Positions 33,070 to 43,835 of a DNA stretch of 64,000 nucleotides are shown in pieces. The notes below the pieces were generated by a model that did not search any database, was not told the origin of the DNA, and worked only from the letters and a program-made list of their open reading frames with translations. The DNA comes from Solobacterium sp. Lineage in GTDB: Bacteria; Bacillota_I; Bacilli_A; Erysipelotrichales; Erysipelotrichaceae. The stretch covers positions 124,001 to 188,000 of the forward strand of contig JAFWNG010000013.1 of the NCBI GenBank assembly GCA_017510405.1, in the 5' to 3' direction. The position numbers and the translations under genes are program-made. Every line of letters begins with the position of its first letter. The stretch's first letter is position 1.

Positions 33070-33849
33070 TCAGTATAATTCCGGATAGAGGAATTCCAGC
33101 ATCGCCGGGAAGATGTTTTCCCAGCTGGCTTCCGAATGCGTGCCGCCGACGACAAAGTTCGGCCACGTGGTGCATCCGCCATCTGTATACAGATGATTCA
33201 GTTCCAGCATGTTTTCCACACCGCGGTAAATGAAGCCCGGTTCCGGACTTTCCTTGGATCCGAGATCGATATAGACGCGGGTATTTTTCCGGAACGCGGT
33301 ATTCTTTATAAGCTCAGAGAGCGGCTTCTGGCAGAAGTAGGAAGCCGGGGATACGCAGCCTGCCTTGGAATACACGTCGTTGTATGCGGCGATGCAGTAT
33401 TCGGACATCAGTCCGCCCATGGAACTGCCGGCAATACCGACATGAGAGCGGTGACTGTAGATGCGGTAGCGTTTTTCACATTCCGGTTTGAGTACGCGGG
33501 CAAACCATTCGGCAGTGATATCGCCTTCGGTCATGTCCGGATCCAGAAAGGACCACCGGACCTCAGTAAACGGCAGGGGACAGTATTCATCCATGCGCTT
33601 ATTTCCGATATGGCTGCAGTCCTGACCGATGACGATCAGATCGATGCCGGCACGGTCAAGATAATCGCGGATGCCCCAGCTTTTCCCGTAGGTCGCTTCG
33701 GCGTCGTCAAACAGGTTATGTCCGTCAAACATATAGAGAACAGGGTATGTCCTGTTCTCCCGGTCGTAGGAATCGGGAAGATATACGTAGATCTTCCGCG
33801 GGGACTGTGTCAGAGGAATATCGAGAGAAAATGTTTCTATACGGCTCAT
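33070..33849 (-). CDS. Alpha/beta-hydrolase, esterase family
   Basis: A 259-residue cytoplasmic hydrolase of the putative esterase (esterase D/YbbA-like) family. The nucleophile elbow is GSSMGG (Ser in the middle), the strand before it reads SHVGIAG, and the family YLPDSYDRENRTYPVLYMFDGHNLFDD block is near the N-terminus. The catalytic His is in GGTHSEASW near the C-terminus. The substrate is unknown. I chose the second ATG (33849), which follows the plsY stop by two bases with GGGAT upstream; an ATG at 33864 would overlap plsY. Confidence 0.85.
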   Translation of the reverse strand: MSRIETFSLDIPLTQSPRKIYVYLPDSYDRENRTYPVLYMFDGHNLFDDAEATYGKSWGIRDYLDRAGIDLIVIGQDCSHIGNKRMDEYCPLPFTEVRWSFLDPDMTEGDITAEWFARVLKPECEKRYRIYSHRSHVGIAGSSMGGLMSEYCIAAYNDVYSKAGCVSPASYFCQKPLSELIKNTAFRKNTRVYIDLGSKESPEPGFIYRGVENMLELNHLYTDGGCTTWPNFVVGGTHSEASWENIFPAMLEFLYPELY

Positions 33850-33851
33850 GC

Positions 33852-34457
33852 TTATCCCATCCACTTGATGCGGCTTTCGGTTCCTTTGCGGATCCGGTCG
33901 ATATTGCTCTTATGACGGTAGGTGACAAATGCCCAGATCACAAAGAGAGCAACGGTCACCTGTACCGGCTGGCGCAGGATCAGGGAAGCGACAGCTTCGC
34001 ACAACAGAGCGGTCATGGAAGAAACAGAGACGATCTTTGTCGCGTAGAGAACAGCGAAGAATACAAGGATCGGGAACAGGAAGTTCCAGAACCAGTTCTG
34101 GGTGAGGAAAACGGTGATGCCCAGGAAGAAGCCGTAGGAAGTTGCGACTGCCTTGCCGCCTTTGAACTGCGCAAATACCGGGAAACAGTGACCGATGCAG
34201 CAGGCCAGACCGGCATAGATGATTGCTTCCGGTGCGATCATGGATGCGATCCACATGGAAATGAACGCTTTCAGCGCATCCAGTACGGTGACGATGACAG
34301 CGACGTGCTTGCCGAGCACGCGGCCGGCGTTCGAGGCGCCGAGATTGCCGGAGCCGAACTGACGGATGTCTTTGTGATAGAATACCTTGCCGATGACAAG
34401 AGCCCAGGGAATCGAGCCGAACAGATAGCTGATCAGTATTATCAATACGGTTTTCAT
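33852..34457 (-). CDS. plsY: Acyl-phosphate:glycerol-3-phosphate acyltransferase PlsY
   Basis: A 201-residue integral membrane enzyme that adds the first acyl chain to glycerol 3-phosphate, using acyl-phosphate from PlsX. The three conserved cytoplasmic loops are visible: GSIPWALVIGK, SGNLGASNAGRVLG (phosphate-binding, substrate site) and FKGGKAVATSYG. About five to six membrane helices fit the family. GGAGG lies about 9 bases before the ATG. It is divergent from parE, a very common arrangement in Bacillota (plsY next to parEC). Confidence 0.95.
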   Translation of the reverse strand: MKTVLIILISYLFGSIPWALVIGKVFYHKDIRQFGSGNLGASNAGRVLGKHVAVIVTVLDALKAFISMWIASMIAPEAIIYAGLACCIGHCFPVFAQFKGGKAVATSYGFFLGITVFLTQNWFWNFLFPILVFFAVLYATKIVSVSSMTALLCEAVASLILRQPVQVTVALFVIWAFVTYRHKSNIDRIRKGTESRIKWMG

Positions 34458-34552
34458 AATACAAACCTCCGTTTCTATTCTACCACACTTTATATAAGCA
34501 GAACCGCAAAGCCGCAGGACGATGACCAGGCATACAAAAGTGCGGTGTTTTT

Positions 34553-34561
34553 TGGTATAAT
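34553..34561 (+). promoter_or_regulatory. Extended -10 promoter of parE operon
   Basis: TGGTATAAT at 34553-34561 is a perfect extended -10; no convincing -35. It lies 27 bases before the parE start. Confidence 0.65.
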
Positions 34562-34588
34562 AACTCAGTTAATGTACAGGAGTGTTGA

Positions 34589-36505
<1,917 letters not shown>

Positions 36506-36507
36506 TC

Positions 36508-39003
36508 ATGGCGAAGAAGAAAACAATGGAAGATAGGACAAAATATGTTCCGCGTCTGCTGGAAGATATCATGGGCGACGGCTTCGGCCGGTATGCCAAG
36601 TATATTATCCAGGAACGTGCGCTTCCGGATGCCAGAGACGGCCTTAAGCCCGTACAGCGGCGTATTCTCTATGCCATGTATCACGACGGCAACACATGGG
36701 ATCACGCCTACCGCAAATCCGCCAAGACGGTCGGTCTTGTCATCGGTAATTACCATCCGCACGGCGATACGTCGGTATACGACGCCATGGTGCGCATGAG
36801 CCAGGACTGGAAAGTCCGTCTGCCTCTGATCGATATGCACGGCAATAACGGTTCGATCGACGATGATCCGGCAGCCGCAATGCGTTATACCGAAGTGCGT
36901 CTTGCCAAAGTCACGCAGGTCATGGAAGACGATTTGGACAAGAACACGGTCGAGATGGCGCCGAACTTTGACGATACGGAAGAAGAACCGACAGTCCTGC
37001 CGGTGCCTTTCCCGGTCATGCTGGTAAACGGTGCGACCGGCATCGCGGCGGGATATGCCACAAACATGCCGCCGCACAATCTCGGCGAAGTCGTCGATGC
37101 GGCAATCTACCGGATCCAGAATCCGGAATGTTCCATGGAAGAGATCCTGGAGATCATGCCGGGTCCGGATTTCCCGACCGGCGGCATCGTACAGGGAGAA
37201 GAAGGCATCCGCGAAGCGTACGAAAAGGGCAGAGGCCGCATCGTTGTCCGCGGCAAATGCGAAATCGTGGAAGATAAGAAAGAAAATCATATCATTATCA
37301 CGGAGATACCGTATGATGTAGTCAAGGGTAATCTTGTCCGCAAGATGGATGAACTGCGGGTATCGCGTTCCGTGGAAGGCGTTCTCGACGTGCGTGATGA
37401 ATCCGACCGAAACGGCATGCGCATCGTGATCGACGTCCGCAAGGACAGCGACGCGAATATGGTTCTGAACTATTTCTACAAGAATACGGATCTGCAGACC
37501 TATTACAACTACAACAATGTTGCGATCATTGACAAGACGCCGGTACAGGTAGGCGTGATCGGACTTCTCGACGCGTTTATCGAATTCCGCCGCGAAGTCG
37601 TGCTGAAGCGCTCCCGCTATGAACTGGACCGCATGGAGGCAAGATGCCATGTGATCGAAGGCCTGATGAAAGCTGTATCTATTCTTGATGAAGTGATCGC
37701 GATCATCCGGGCTTCGAAGGATAAGGCAGATTCGAAAAAGAATCTGATGGCGGAATTCGGCTTTGACGAGCCGCAGGCAGAAGCAATCGTTTCCCTGCGT
37801 CTGTACCGTCTGTCCAATACTGATATCATGGCGCTGCGGGAGGAGTTTGCAAAGCTCGTCAATGCGATCGAAGAGACGCGGGCGATCCTGGAAAATGAAA
37901 ATGTGCTGCGTTCCGTCATCACGAAGGAACTGCGCGCGGTGAAGAAGGAATACGCCGATCCGAGACGGACGAAGATCGAAGCCAAGGTCCAGGAGATCGT
38001 CATCGACAAAGCGCAGATGATCCCGAACGAACGCGTCATGATCGCCGTCACAAAAGATATTTATGTCAAGCGCGTATCGATGAAATCCTATACGTCATCC
38101 AACGGCGCGCCGACCGGCCGGAAGCCGGAAGATACGCTGATCGGTACGGCGGAGTGTGATACGCTGGATACGCTGCTGCTGTTCACCAACAGAGGAAACT
38201 ACGCGTCTGTGCCGGTATGGCAGATCGATGAGGCAAAGTGGAAAGAACGCGGAAACCGCGTCAACCATGCTTTCCGCATCGACACCGAAGACAAGATCGT
38301 GGACGCGATTCTCGTAAAGGATTTTGCTACATACGCATGGATCGTAACGGTATCCGGCGACGGCTACATCAAGAAGACGCCGGTGTCGACGTGGCAGGTC
38401 ACCAAGCAGAACCGTCTGCTTGCGGCAATGAACATCGGATCCAAGACGGATATGCTGCAATCGTTCCTCGTCTATGAGGGCGACGAGATCGCGGCGGTCT
38501 CGAAGAGCGGCTGCTGTTACCGGTTTGAACTGGACCAGCTGCCGACATTCGGCATCCGTGCCCGCGGCGTCCGCCTTATGAACTTCGCGGCCGGCGACAG
38601 TATTGCCTGCGCGTGCGCTGTGCATCCGAAGGATCCTTCACTCGTATTCGTCACGGAGAACGGTCTGATGAAGCGTATGCATCTGGAAGAGATCCCGCTG
38701 CAGAACCGTCCGTCCAAGGGCGTTCAGATCTGCCGCAAGGTCAAGACGAATCCGAGCGTGATCGCGTGGATGGACCGCATCTCACCGTCTGATGTACTGG
38801 TATTCAGTGATCCGGAACGCAGAGAAGTCCGGGCGACGGATATACCGTTCCGTCCGAAAGACAGCGGCTTCTCGTCCGTGATCGAACTGCAGCCGGGCTT
38901 CGCGGCAGAACGCGGTATTCAGGAATGCCGTATCATCGATCTTCCTGCCGACAGTGAGGAAGTTCATGACGACATCGAAAGGATGACCCTGTTCGATGGC
39001 TGA
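36508..39003 (+). CDS. parC: DNA topoisomerase IV subunit A
   Basis: An 831-residue DNA cleavage subunit. The active-site Tyr is Tyr127 in [11 protein letters not shown]. The quinolone-resistance region reads [12 protein letters not shown], so the positions that are Ser and Asp/Glu in other Gram-positive ParC proteins are Thr88 and Asp92 here. The C-terminal beta-pinwheel repeats occupy about residues 500-810. I chose ATG 36508, 6 bases after AAGGTGGA; ATG 36502 is too close to it. It overlaps yqeG by 8 bases. Confidence 0.94.
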   Translation: MAKKKTMEDRTKYVPRLLEDIMGDGFGRYAKYIIQERALPDARDGLKPVQRRILYAMYHDGNTWDHAYRKSAKTVGLVIGNYHPHGDTSVYDAMVRMSQDWKVRLPLIDMHGNNGSIDDDPAAAMRYTEVRLAKVTQVMEDDLDKNTVEMAPNFDDTEEEPTVLPVPFPVMLVNGATGIAAGYATNMPPHNLGEVVDAAIYRIQNPECSMEEILEIMPGPDFPTGGIVQGEEGIREAYEKGRGRIVVRGKCEIVEDKKENHIIITEIPYDVVKGNLVRKMDELRVSRSVEGVLDVRDESDRNGMRIVIDVRKDSDANMVLNYFYKNTDLQTYYNYNNVAIIDKTPVQVGVIGLLDAFIEFRREVVLKRSRYELDRMEARCHVIEGLMKAVSILDEVIAIIRASKDKADSKKNLMAEFGFDEPQAEAIVSLRLYRLSNTDIMALREEFAKLVNAIEETRAILENENVLRSVITKELRAVKKEYADPRRTKIEAKVQEIVIDKAQMIPNERVMIAVTKDIYVKRVSMKSYTSSNGAPTGRKPEDTLIGTAECDTLDTLLLFTNRGNYASVPVWQIDEAKWKERGNRVNHAFRIDTEDKIVDAILVKDFATYAWIVTVSGDGYIKKTPVSTWQVTKQNRLLAAMNIGSKTDMLQSFLVYEGDEIAAVSKSGCCYRFELDQLPTFGIRARGVRLMNFAAGDSIACACAVHPKDPSLVFVTENGLMKRMHLEEIPLQNRPSKGVQICRKVKTNPSVIAWMDRISPSDVLVFSDPERREVRATDIPFRPKDSGFSSVIELQPGFAAERGIQECRIIDLPADSEEVHDDIERMTLFDG

Positions 39004-39535
39004 GAAACGGCGCTTTGCGGTTCCGGACATGTATGTGCCCGGGATCCGGGACCTCGATCCCGAAAAACTGAAAGAGAAGGGGATCCGTCTTCTTCTCGTG
39101 GACTATGACAATACCCTGATGGAATCGACCGATGCGGGCAAAACGCACGACAGCATGAAAGCGCTGGAAAGACTGCGGGACAGCGGGATCATTCCGGTGA
39201 TCCTGTCCAACAACTTTGCCTCTCACTGTCATGATTATGCCGTGACGTGCGGTGTGGACTACCGTTCGTTCTCCATGAAGCCGCTTCCGTTTACCTACCG
39301 GGAAGTCATGAAAACATACGGATGCACGCCGGCGGAGACCGCAGCGATCGGCGATCAGCTGCTCACCGATATGCTCGGCGCATATCTGGCCGGCATATAC
39401 CGGATCCTGAGTGATCCGCTGTCCGAGAAAGACAATCTGTCCGGTACCGTCTCACGGTGGATGGAAAACCGGATCTTCGCGCGCTGGAAACAGACGCGGA
39501 ATATACAGCGAGGTAATTATTATGACCATCTGTAA
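38996..39535 (+). CDS. yqeG: YqeG family HAD-type phosphatase
   Basis: A 179-residue HAD superfamily IIIA protein. The nucleophile motif is DYDNTLMES at about residues 37-45, with Ser in VILSNNFA and Asp in AIGDQLLTDMLGA. Its substrate is not firmly known; it is almost always next to yqeH in Bacillota, as here. It overlaps parC by 8 bases and yqeH by 14 bases. Confidence 0.92.
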   Translation: MAEKRRFAVPDMYVPGIRDLDPEKLKEKGIRLLLVDYDNTLMESTDAGKTHDSMKALERLRDSGIIPVILSNNFASHCHDYAVTCGVDYRSFSMKPLPFTYREVMKTYGCTPAETAAIGDQLLTDMLGAYLAGIYRILSDPLSEKDNLSGTVSRWMENRIFARWKQTRNIQRGNYYDHL

Positions 39536-40571
39536 GGGATGCGGCGCTGTCCTGCAGAGTACTGACAGCACCAGAGCCGGCTATACGCCGAAGGAAGGCA
39601 GTGAGTACTGTCAGAGATGTTTCCGTCTGATCCATTATGACGATCCTGTTCTGACCCTCGATACCGGGATCGATCAGGACAGTGTCCTGCAGCGAATTGC
39701 GGATATGGACTGCATGATCCTGTGGGTCGCCGATCTGTTTGACTTTGAAGCAGGGATCATACCCGGTCTCAACCGTCTTGTCGGCGATAAGGAGATCGTG
39801 CTGTGCGCCAGCAAACGCGATATTCTGCCGCAGACTCTGAACCATGAAAAGACCGCCCGCTTTGTCTTCGCCAGACTGAAAGAAGCAGGCATCCGGATCA
39901 GCGGTCTGGTGCTTACGAGCCGCGAGGACCCGGAATGTGCCGACGAAGTGCTCAATGCTTGCCGCCTGGCATGCCAGGGGAGGCCGATCGCCGTCATGGG
40001 ACGGGCGAACTCCGGCAAGAGCACGCTGATCAACCATCTGATGAAAAAGAAAGTCCTGACGGAGAGCCGGTATCCCGGAACGACCCTGGATTTCAATACG
40101 ATGGAGATCGAAGGCATGACGTTTATCGATACGCCCGGCATTGAAGTGAGAGGAAGTCTTCTCACACGCATTCAGGAGGCGGATTACAAGACCGTGATCC
40201 CGTCCGGACGCATCAAGCCGCAGATCTACCAGCTGCGCGGCGATCAGAGTTTTGCGGTCGGCGGACTGGCACGGATCGATGTTCTCGGCTGCGACGGTGC
40301 GACATGCGTGTTCTATGTCAGCGGCCGGCTGAAGATCCATCGGTCCAAAGTCAGCGGCGCAGACGCTCTGTGGGAGAAACACTACGGGGAATTGCTGAAG
40401 CCGGTACCGGTCTCTCCGGAAACAGATGTATACAGCGACCGCAAGGAATTCGAAAAAATGGATGTCGTGATCGACGGTCTCGGATGGGTATGCCTGTCCG
40501 GACAGATCAGCTCGGTGCGGGTAAAAGTACCGCGCGGAGTCAGTGTGACATTCAGAAAGGCTATGGTATAA
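39522..40571 (+). CDS. yqeH: Ribosome biogenesis GTPase YqeH
   Basis: A 349-residue circularly permuted GTPase needed for 30S assembly. An N-terminal zinc finger has Cys4, Cys7, Cys30 and Cys33. The G motifs follow in permuted order: G4 (ASKRDILPQ), then G1 (GRANSGKST) near residues 163-171, then G3 (DTPGIE). A C-terminal treble-clef-like/NRIP-type RNA-binding region follows. ATG 39522 has GAGG at 39509-39512; the open frame upstream lies in yqeG. The cluster yqeG-yqeH-yhbY-nadD-yqeK-rsfS is conserved in Bacillota. Confidence 0.94.
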   Translation: MTICKGCGAVLQSTDSTRAGYTPKEGSEYCQRCFRLIHYDDPVLTLDTGIDQDSVLQRIADMDCMILWVADLFDFEAGIIPGLNRLVGDKEIVLCASKRDILPQTLNHEKTARFVFARLKEAGIRISGLVLTSREDPECADEVLNACRLACQGRPIAVMGRANSGKSTLINHLMKKKVLTESRYPGTTLDFNTMEIEGMTFIDTPGIEVRGSLLTRIQEADYKTVIPSGRIKPQIYQLRGDQSFAVGGLARIDVLGCDGATCVFYVSGRLKIHRSKVSGADALWEKHYGELLKPVPVSPETDVYSDRKEFEKMDVVIDGLGWVCLSGQISSVRVKVPRGVSVTFRKAMV

Positions 40572-40575
40572 AAAA

Positions 40576-40863
40576 ATGCTTACAGGAAAACAGAAAAGCT
40601 ATCTGAGAAGTCTTGCGCAGACAGAACGTCCGCTGTTTCAGATCGGCAAGGAATCCATTACCGAGAATCTGATCAATACCGTGGACGCCGCGCTGCGCAA
40701 GCGTGAGCTGATCAAGGTGTCGGTACTGAAGAACGCTCCGGATGATATTAAGGAAGCAGCTTTTGATCTTGCCCGGCTGACCGGCAGCGAACTCGTTCAG
40801 GTAATCGGCCGCAATATCGTGCTGTACCGGCGCTCAAAGGAACACCGGATCATTCTGCCATGA
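40576..40863 (+). CDS. yhbY: RNA-binding CRM domain protein YhbY
   Basis: A 95-residue CRM-domain protein that associates with pre-50S ribosomes. The family start LTGKQKSYLRSLAQTERPLFQIGK and the C-terminal VIGRNIVLYRRSKE are present. The ribosome binding site is weak (AAAGG about 14 bases upstream), so translation may be coupled to yqeH five bases away. It overlaps the next gene by 4 bases. Confidence 0.92.
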   Translation: MLTGKQKSYLRSLAQTERPLFQIGKESITENLINTVDAALRKRELIKVSVLKNAPDDIKEAAFDLARLTGSELVQVIGRNIVLYRRSKEHRIILP

Positions 40864-41672
40864 GGGCAGTCGTATCCGCTTCCTTTGATCCGATCACGCA
40901 GAAAGAACTGGAATGGATCGTTTCCTGCCGCAGGATGAAGGGGTGTCAGACCCTGTATGTGCATATGCCGGAAGAAGGGATCCTGTCGTATTCCCTGCGC
41001 AGAAAACTCCTGAAACGCGCACTGGCGCCGTACCGGCACATTCACGTCACTGAAAAAGTCTCTCCGGAAGACACGGTAATGTATCTTCCGGATGGATCCG
41101 GGGATGGAGAGGCGGTGCGCAGCGGCATCGTGCGGCTTGCTGCAAGAGGCACGCGGAATATGCTGTGGCATGAAACGGAGTTTCTGGAACTGTGTGTACA
41201 GAGCCGCTGCACAGAGCAGAGGGCTTCGCATTCCGTTTCAGTGGCGAAGACGGCGGAGTATTTCGCGGCACGCTATGGCCTTGACCGGGAAAGAATGCGG
41301 ATCGCGGGATATCTTCATGACATTACAAAAAAACAGAGCAATGAAGAAAATCTGCGGGTGATGAATTTCTGGTATCCGGAGTTTGCGGCGGAGAATTACA
41401 AAGTATGGCATTCGTTTACGGCAGAAGTATTTCTGCGTCAGGAGATGTGCTGTTATGACCGCATCATACGCAGTGCCGTGCGCCATCATACACTGGGAGA
41501 CGGAATGAGTGATCACGACCGGATCCTGTATATAGCGGATAAGATCGAACCGACCCGTCCGTATCCGATCGATACGGAATGGAAGATCGCTGAGCGGAGT
41601 CTGAAAGAAGCCGCGGAATTCATATTTGAAGAAACCAGACAGTTTATTGATACGGAGGAAAAAAATGTCTGA
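40860..41672 (+). CDS. Fusion of degenerate NadD and YqeK HD hydrolase
   Basis: A 270-residue protein that fills the place of two genes, nadD and yqeK. Residues 116-270 are a complete YqeK HD domain (diadenosine tetraphosphate hydrolase), with His124, His153-Asp154 (GYLHDITK), His184, His209-His210 and Asp227 as metal ligands. Residues 1-110 resemble NadD (ASFDPIT near the start, LRRKLLKRAL), but the nucleotidyltransferase HxGH motif is replaced (TQKE), the length is about half of the 190-200 residues expected, and the C-terminal S-T-x-x-R motif is missing. The NadD part therefore cannot make NaAD. It might be a remnant or bind a nucleotide. It is translationally coupled to yhbY, and the downstream rsfS start lies within its last codons. 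Confidence 0.82.
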   Translation: MRAVVSASFDPITQKELEWIVSCRRMKGCQTLYVHMPEEGILSYSLRRKLLKRALAPYRHIHVTEKVSPEDTVMYLPDGSGDGEAVRSGIVRLAARGTRNMLWHETEFLELCVQSRCTEQRASHSVSVAKTAEYFAARYGLDRERMRIAGYLHDITKKQSNEENLRVMNFWYPEFAAENYKVWHSFTAEVFLRQEMCCYDRIIRSAVRHHTLGDGMSDHDRILYIADKIEPTRPYPIDTEWKIAERSLKEAAEFIFEETRQFIDTEEKNV

Positions 41673-42009
41673 ATTATTAGATCTGGTACGGAAGACGCTT
41701 TCGGAAAAGCAGGCCAAAAATATCGTTACCATAGATATGCATGCAGTCAGTCCGTTTACTGATTACTTCGTGATCGCTACGGCAGGAAGTCTGCGCCAGG
41801 CAAACGCGCTCTGCGAATATGTGGAGGACGCAGCGTTTAAGAACGGCTACGACGTACGCATGCGGGAAGGAGAAAGAGAGAGCGACTGGATGCTTGTGGA
41901 TCTCAATGATGTCATCGTTCATATCTTTACGGAAGATGCCCGGCGCATGTACCGTCTGGAAGCTCTGTGGGCAGATCAGCCGCAGGAAACATACATCGAG
42001 GAAGAATAA
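41665..42009 (+). CDS. rsfS: Ribosomal silencing factor RsfS
   Basis: A 114-residue protein (Iojap/RsfS family) that binds L14 on the 50S subunit and prevents subunit joining when nutrients are low. The core VSPFTDYFVIATAGSLRQANAL and the VDLNDVIVHIF motif are conserved. ATG 41665 follows GGAGG at 41654-41658; the frame opens further upstream without support. It overlaps the HD gene by 8 bases and ends the parE operon. Confidence 0.94.
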   Translation: MSELLDLVRKTLSEKQAKNIVTIDMHAVSPFTDYFVIATAGSLRQANALCEYVEDAAFKNGYDVRMREGERESDWMLVDLNDVIVHIFTEDARRMYRLEALWADQPQETYIEEE

Positions 42010-42014
42010 GAAAA

Positions 42015-42041
42015 CGCAGTTCATCGAAACTGCGCTTTTTT
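42015..42041. terminator. Bidirectional terminator
   Basis: CGCAGTT (42015-42021) pairs with AACTGCG (42028-42034), followed by CTTTTTT. It serves rsfS on the plus strand; AAAA on the other side may allow use by the convergent gene. Confidence 0.82.
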
Positions 42042-42045
42042 CTGC

Positions 42046-42558
42046 TCAGTAATTTGTGCCGCGGGTCCGGAAGCCGTTTGCTTCCAGCCATTCCTCAATG
42101 CGCAGTGCTTTGAGCGGGTCTTCCTCTCTCCATTCCAGACGGTCATGAACGACGCACTGTCCGTTTTCAACGCCGACAGATACAAAGCTCGGGATCGCAC
42201 CGACGCCCCAGTCACGCTGCAGACGCGCTTCGATATCACTGCCGGCCGTGCTGACGTCAACGACTTCGATGATCTGGGATACGGGCAGTCCGGTATCCGA
42301 CTGGACCGTAGACAGGACCGTGTCTTTGACATAGAGAGAGTTCGCGTCCTGAAGACTGCAGAAGAAAACAACATGTATGCTTGCCTCACCATGGCTCAGG
42401 ATATAATCCGACAGCGTGGCGTATTCCACATACGTGAGGTCTTTCTGCTCATGTGTGTCCAGCTGCGGCTCAAAGATCCGATATACCATGGCGGCGCTGC
42501 TGTAGATCATAAGGACTGCCAGCAGGGAAAATAAAAGTTTCTTGAACATATATTTCAT
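42046..42558 (-). CDS. Membrane-anchored thioredoxin-fold-like protein
   Basis: A 170-residue protein with an N-terminal membrane anchor (about residues 6-26) and an outside-facing domain. Its pattern suggests a thioredoxin fold: strand VVFFCS, helix, strand IIEVVDVS, and GVGAIPSFVSV with the cis-Pro position. The usual CxxC is absent; the active-site position reads CSLQD, leaving one Cys, so it is unlikely to be a normal oxidoreductase. No ribosome binding site is visible; a start at the second ATG (42549) is possible. Bacteriocin-accessory-like thioredoxins in Bacillota look similar. Fold assignment is by eye. Confidence 0.6.
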   Translation of the reverse strand: MKYMFKKLLFSLLAVLMIYSSAAMVYRIFEPQLDTHEQKDLTYVEYATLSDYILSHGEASIHVVFFCSLQDANSLYVKDTVLSTVQSDTGLPVSQIIEVVDVSTAGSDIEARLQRDWGVGAIPSFVSVGVENGQCVVHDRLEWREEDPLKALRIEEWLEANGFRTRGTNY

Positions 42559-42571
42559 ACTAACATATAAT
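42542..42571 (+). promoter_or_regulatory. Promoter of dnaD-nth
   Basis: TTGAAC (42542-42547), 18 bp spacer and perfect TATAAT (42566-42571). It overlaps the start of the divergent thioredoxin-like gene. Confidence 0.65.
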
Positions 42572-42593
42572 TACTTCTGCAGGAAATGATTCT

Positions 42594-43127
42594 ATGAAAT
42601 GGTATGAACAGAACTATGTAAGCCGCAGGGACTGGATCATTGATCATCTGCAGGTGCTCGGACTGAGCGGTGAGGAGTTTCTTCTCGTCATGGCAGTTGA
42701 TTTTATGAACGAGCACCGGATGGTGATCACGATGGATTCCCTGGCGGCGAAGACAGGCCTTTCCGCCGAAGAGACCGATAAGGTCATCTCGCTGCTGTGT
42801 GCCAAGCGGTATCTGGAGATACGGGCTTCCAATAAAGAAGTCCGCTTTGTGCTGGACGGACTGTTTGAGACGGAAACGGCGAAACAGCAGAGGGTGATGG
42901 ACCAGTCGCTGTTCGATCTGTTTGAAAGCGAATTCGGACGGCCGCTGAATCCGCGGGAGATGGAAAAGATCTCGGAGTGGAACAGTACCTACAACAAGAA
43001 GATGATCATCCAGGCGCTGCGTGAGGCAAGCGCATACCAGCATCTGAATACTTCCTATATCGACCGCATCCTGCAGGAATGGAAAAAGAAGGGCTTTATC
43101 GGATCGTCCGGAAAGGAAACCTCATGA
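42594..43127 (+). CDS. dnaD: DnaD-type replication initiation protein
   Basis: A 177-residue protein with an N-terminal winged-helix domain (about 10-90) and a C-terminal DnaD/DnaB-II domain (about 100-170). The latter contains the family's F-G-R-P-L-N-P and YIDRILQEWKKKG motifs. DnaD helps remodel the origin and load the helicase in Bacillota. It is a little shorter than the Bacillus protein (232). The ribosome binding site is AGGA about 9 bases upstream. The gene pair dnaD-nth is conserved in the phylum. Confidence 0.9.
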   Translation: MKWYEQNYVSRRDWIIDHLQVLGLSGEEFLLVMAVDFMNEHRMVITMDSLAAKTGLSAEETDKVISLLCAKRYLEIRASNKEVRFVLDGLFETETAKQQRVMDQSLFDLFESEFGRPLNPREMEKISEWNSTYNKKMIIQALREASAYQHLNTSYIDRILQEWKKKGFIGSSGKETS

Positions 43128-43768
43128 CATCGAAACGTACACAGCGGATCCTGGACGGACTGGAAGAACTGTTTCCCGATGCAAAATGCGAACTGAATCA
43201 CCGGAATGCGTATGAACTTGCGGCGGCTGTGCTGCTTTCGGCGCAGACTACAGACGTATCCGTCAATAAAGTCACGCCGGCGCTGTTTGAAAAATATCCC
43301 GATCCGGCATCGCTTGCGGCAGGGGATATTCATGAGATCGAACAGTGCATTGCCCGTCTCGGCCTGTACCGCAATAAGGCGAAGTCGATCCAGGGAATGG
43401 CAAAGGGGATGTGTGAAAACTTCGGCGGACAGGTGCCGCAGACGATGGAGGAACTGGTCAGCCTGCCGGGCATCGGCCGCAAGTGCGCCAATGTCATCCT
43501 GGCGGAGTGCTACGGCGTTCCTTCTCTTGCCGTGGATACGCATGTGTATCGCATTGCCGGCAGACTGCGTCTTGCGGACGAAGGGGACTCTGTTCTGGAA
43601 ACGGAAAAGAAACTGTGCCGCAGAATACCGAAAGAGCGCTGGATCCGCACACACCACCAGATGATCTTCTTCGGTAGGTATCTGTGTCATGCCCGGAATC
43701 CGGAATGCGGACGCTGTCCGTTTACCGATCTCTGCCGGTACTATAAAGAGAATAAGAACGGAAAGTAA
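43124..43768 (+). CDS. nth: Endonuclease III
   Basis: A 214-residue bifunctional DNA glycosylase/AP lyase that removes oxidised pyrimidines. The helix-hairpin-helix LPGIGRKCANVIL contains the Schiff-base Lys120; the catalytic Asp138 is in AVDTHVYRIA. A [4Fe-4S] cluster is bound by four Cys near the C-terminus with spacing C-x6-C-x2-C-x5-C. ATG 43124 overlaps the dnaD stop by 4 bases; AAAGGAAA precedes it. The Fe-S cluster would be supplied by the Suf system encoded at 24-29 kb. Confidence 0.95.
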   Translation: MTSKRTQRILDGLEELFPDAKCELNHRNAYELAAAVLLSAQTTDVSVNKVTPALFEKYPDPASLAAGDIHEIEQCIARLGLYRNKAKSIQGMAKGMCENFGGQVPQTMEELVSLPGIGRKCANVILAECYGVPSLAVDTHVYRIAGRLRLADEGDSVLETEKKLCRRIPKERWIRTHHQMIFFGRYLCHARNPECGRCPFTDLCRYYKENKNGK

Positions 43769-43792
43769 TACTGAGCTTTCCGTTCTTTTTTC
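43754..43792 (+). terminator. Terminator of dnaD-nth
   Basis: AAGAACGGAAAG (43754-43765) pairs with CTTTCCGTTCTT (43775-43786), followed by TTTT. The stem begins before the nth stop codon. Confidence 0.88.
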
Positions 43793-43804
43793 GGGGATGC
43801 ATAC

Positions 43805-43831
43805 AAAAAGACAGTTCATCAGAACTGTCTT
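43805..43831 (-). terminator. Terminator of recU-PBP on the minus strand
   Basis: AAGACAGTT and AACTGTCTT form a 9-bp stem; on the minus strand it ends in TTTTTGT. It lies 5 bases after the PBP stop. Confidence 0.82.
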
Positions 43832-43835
43832 ATGT

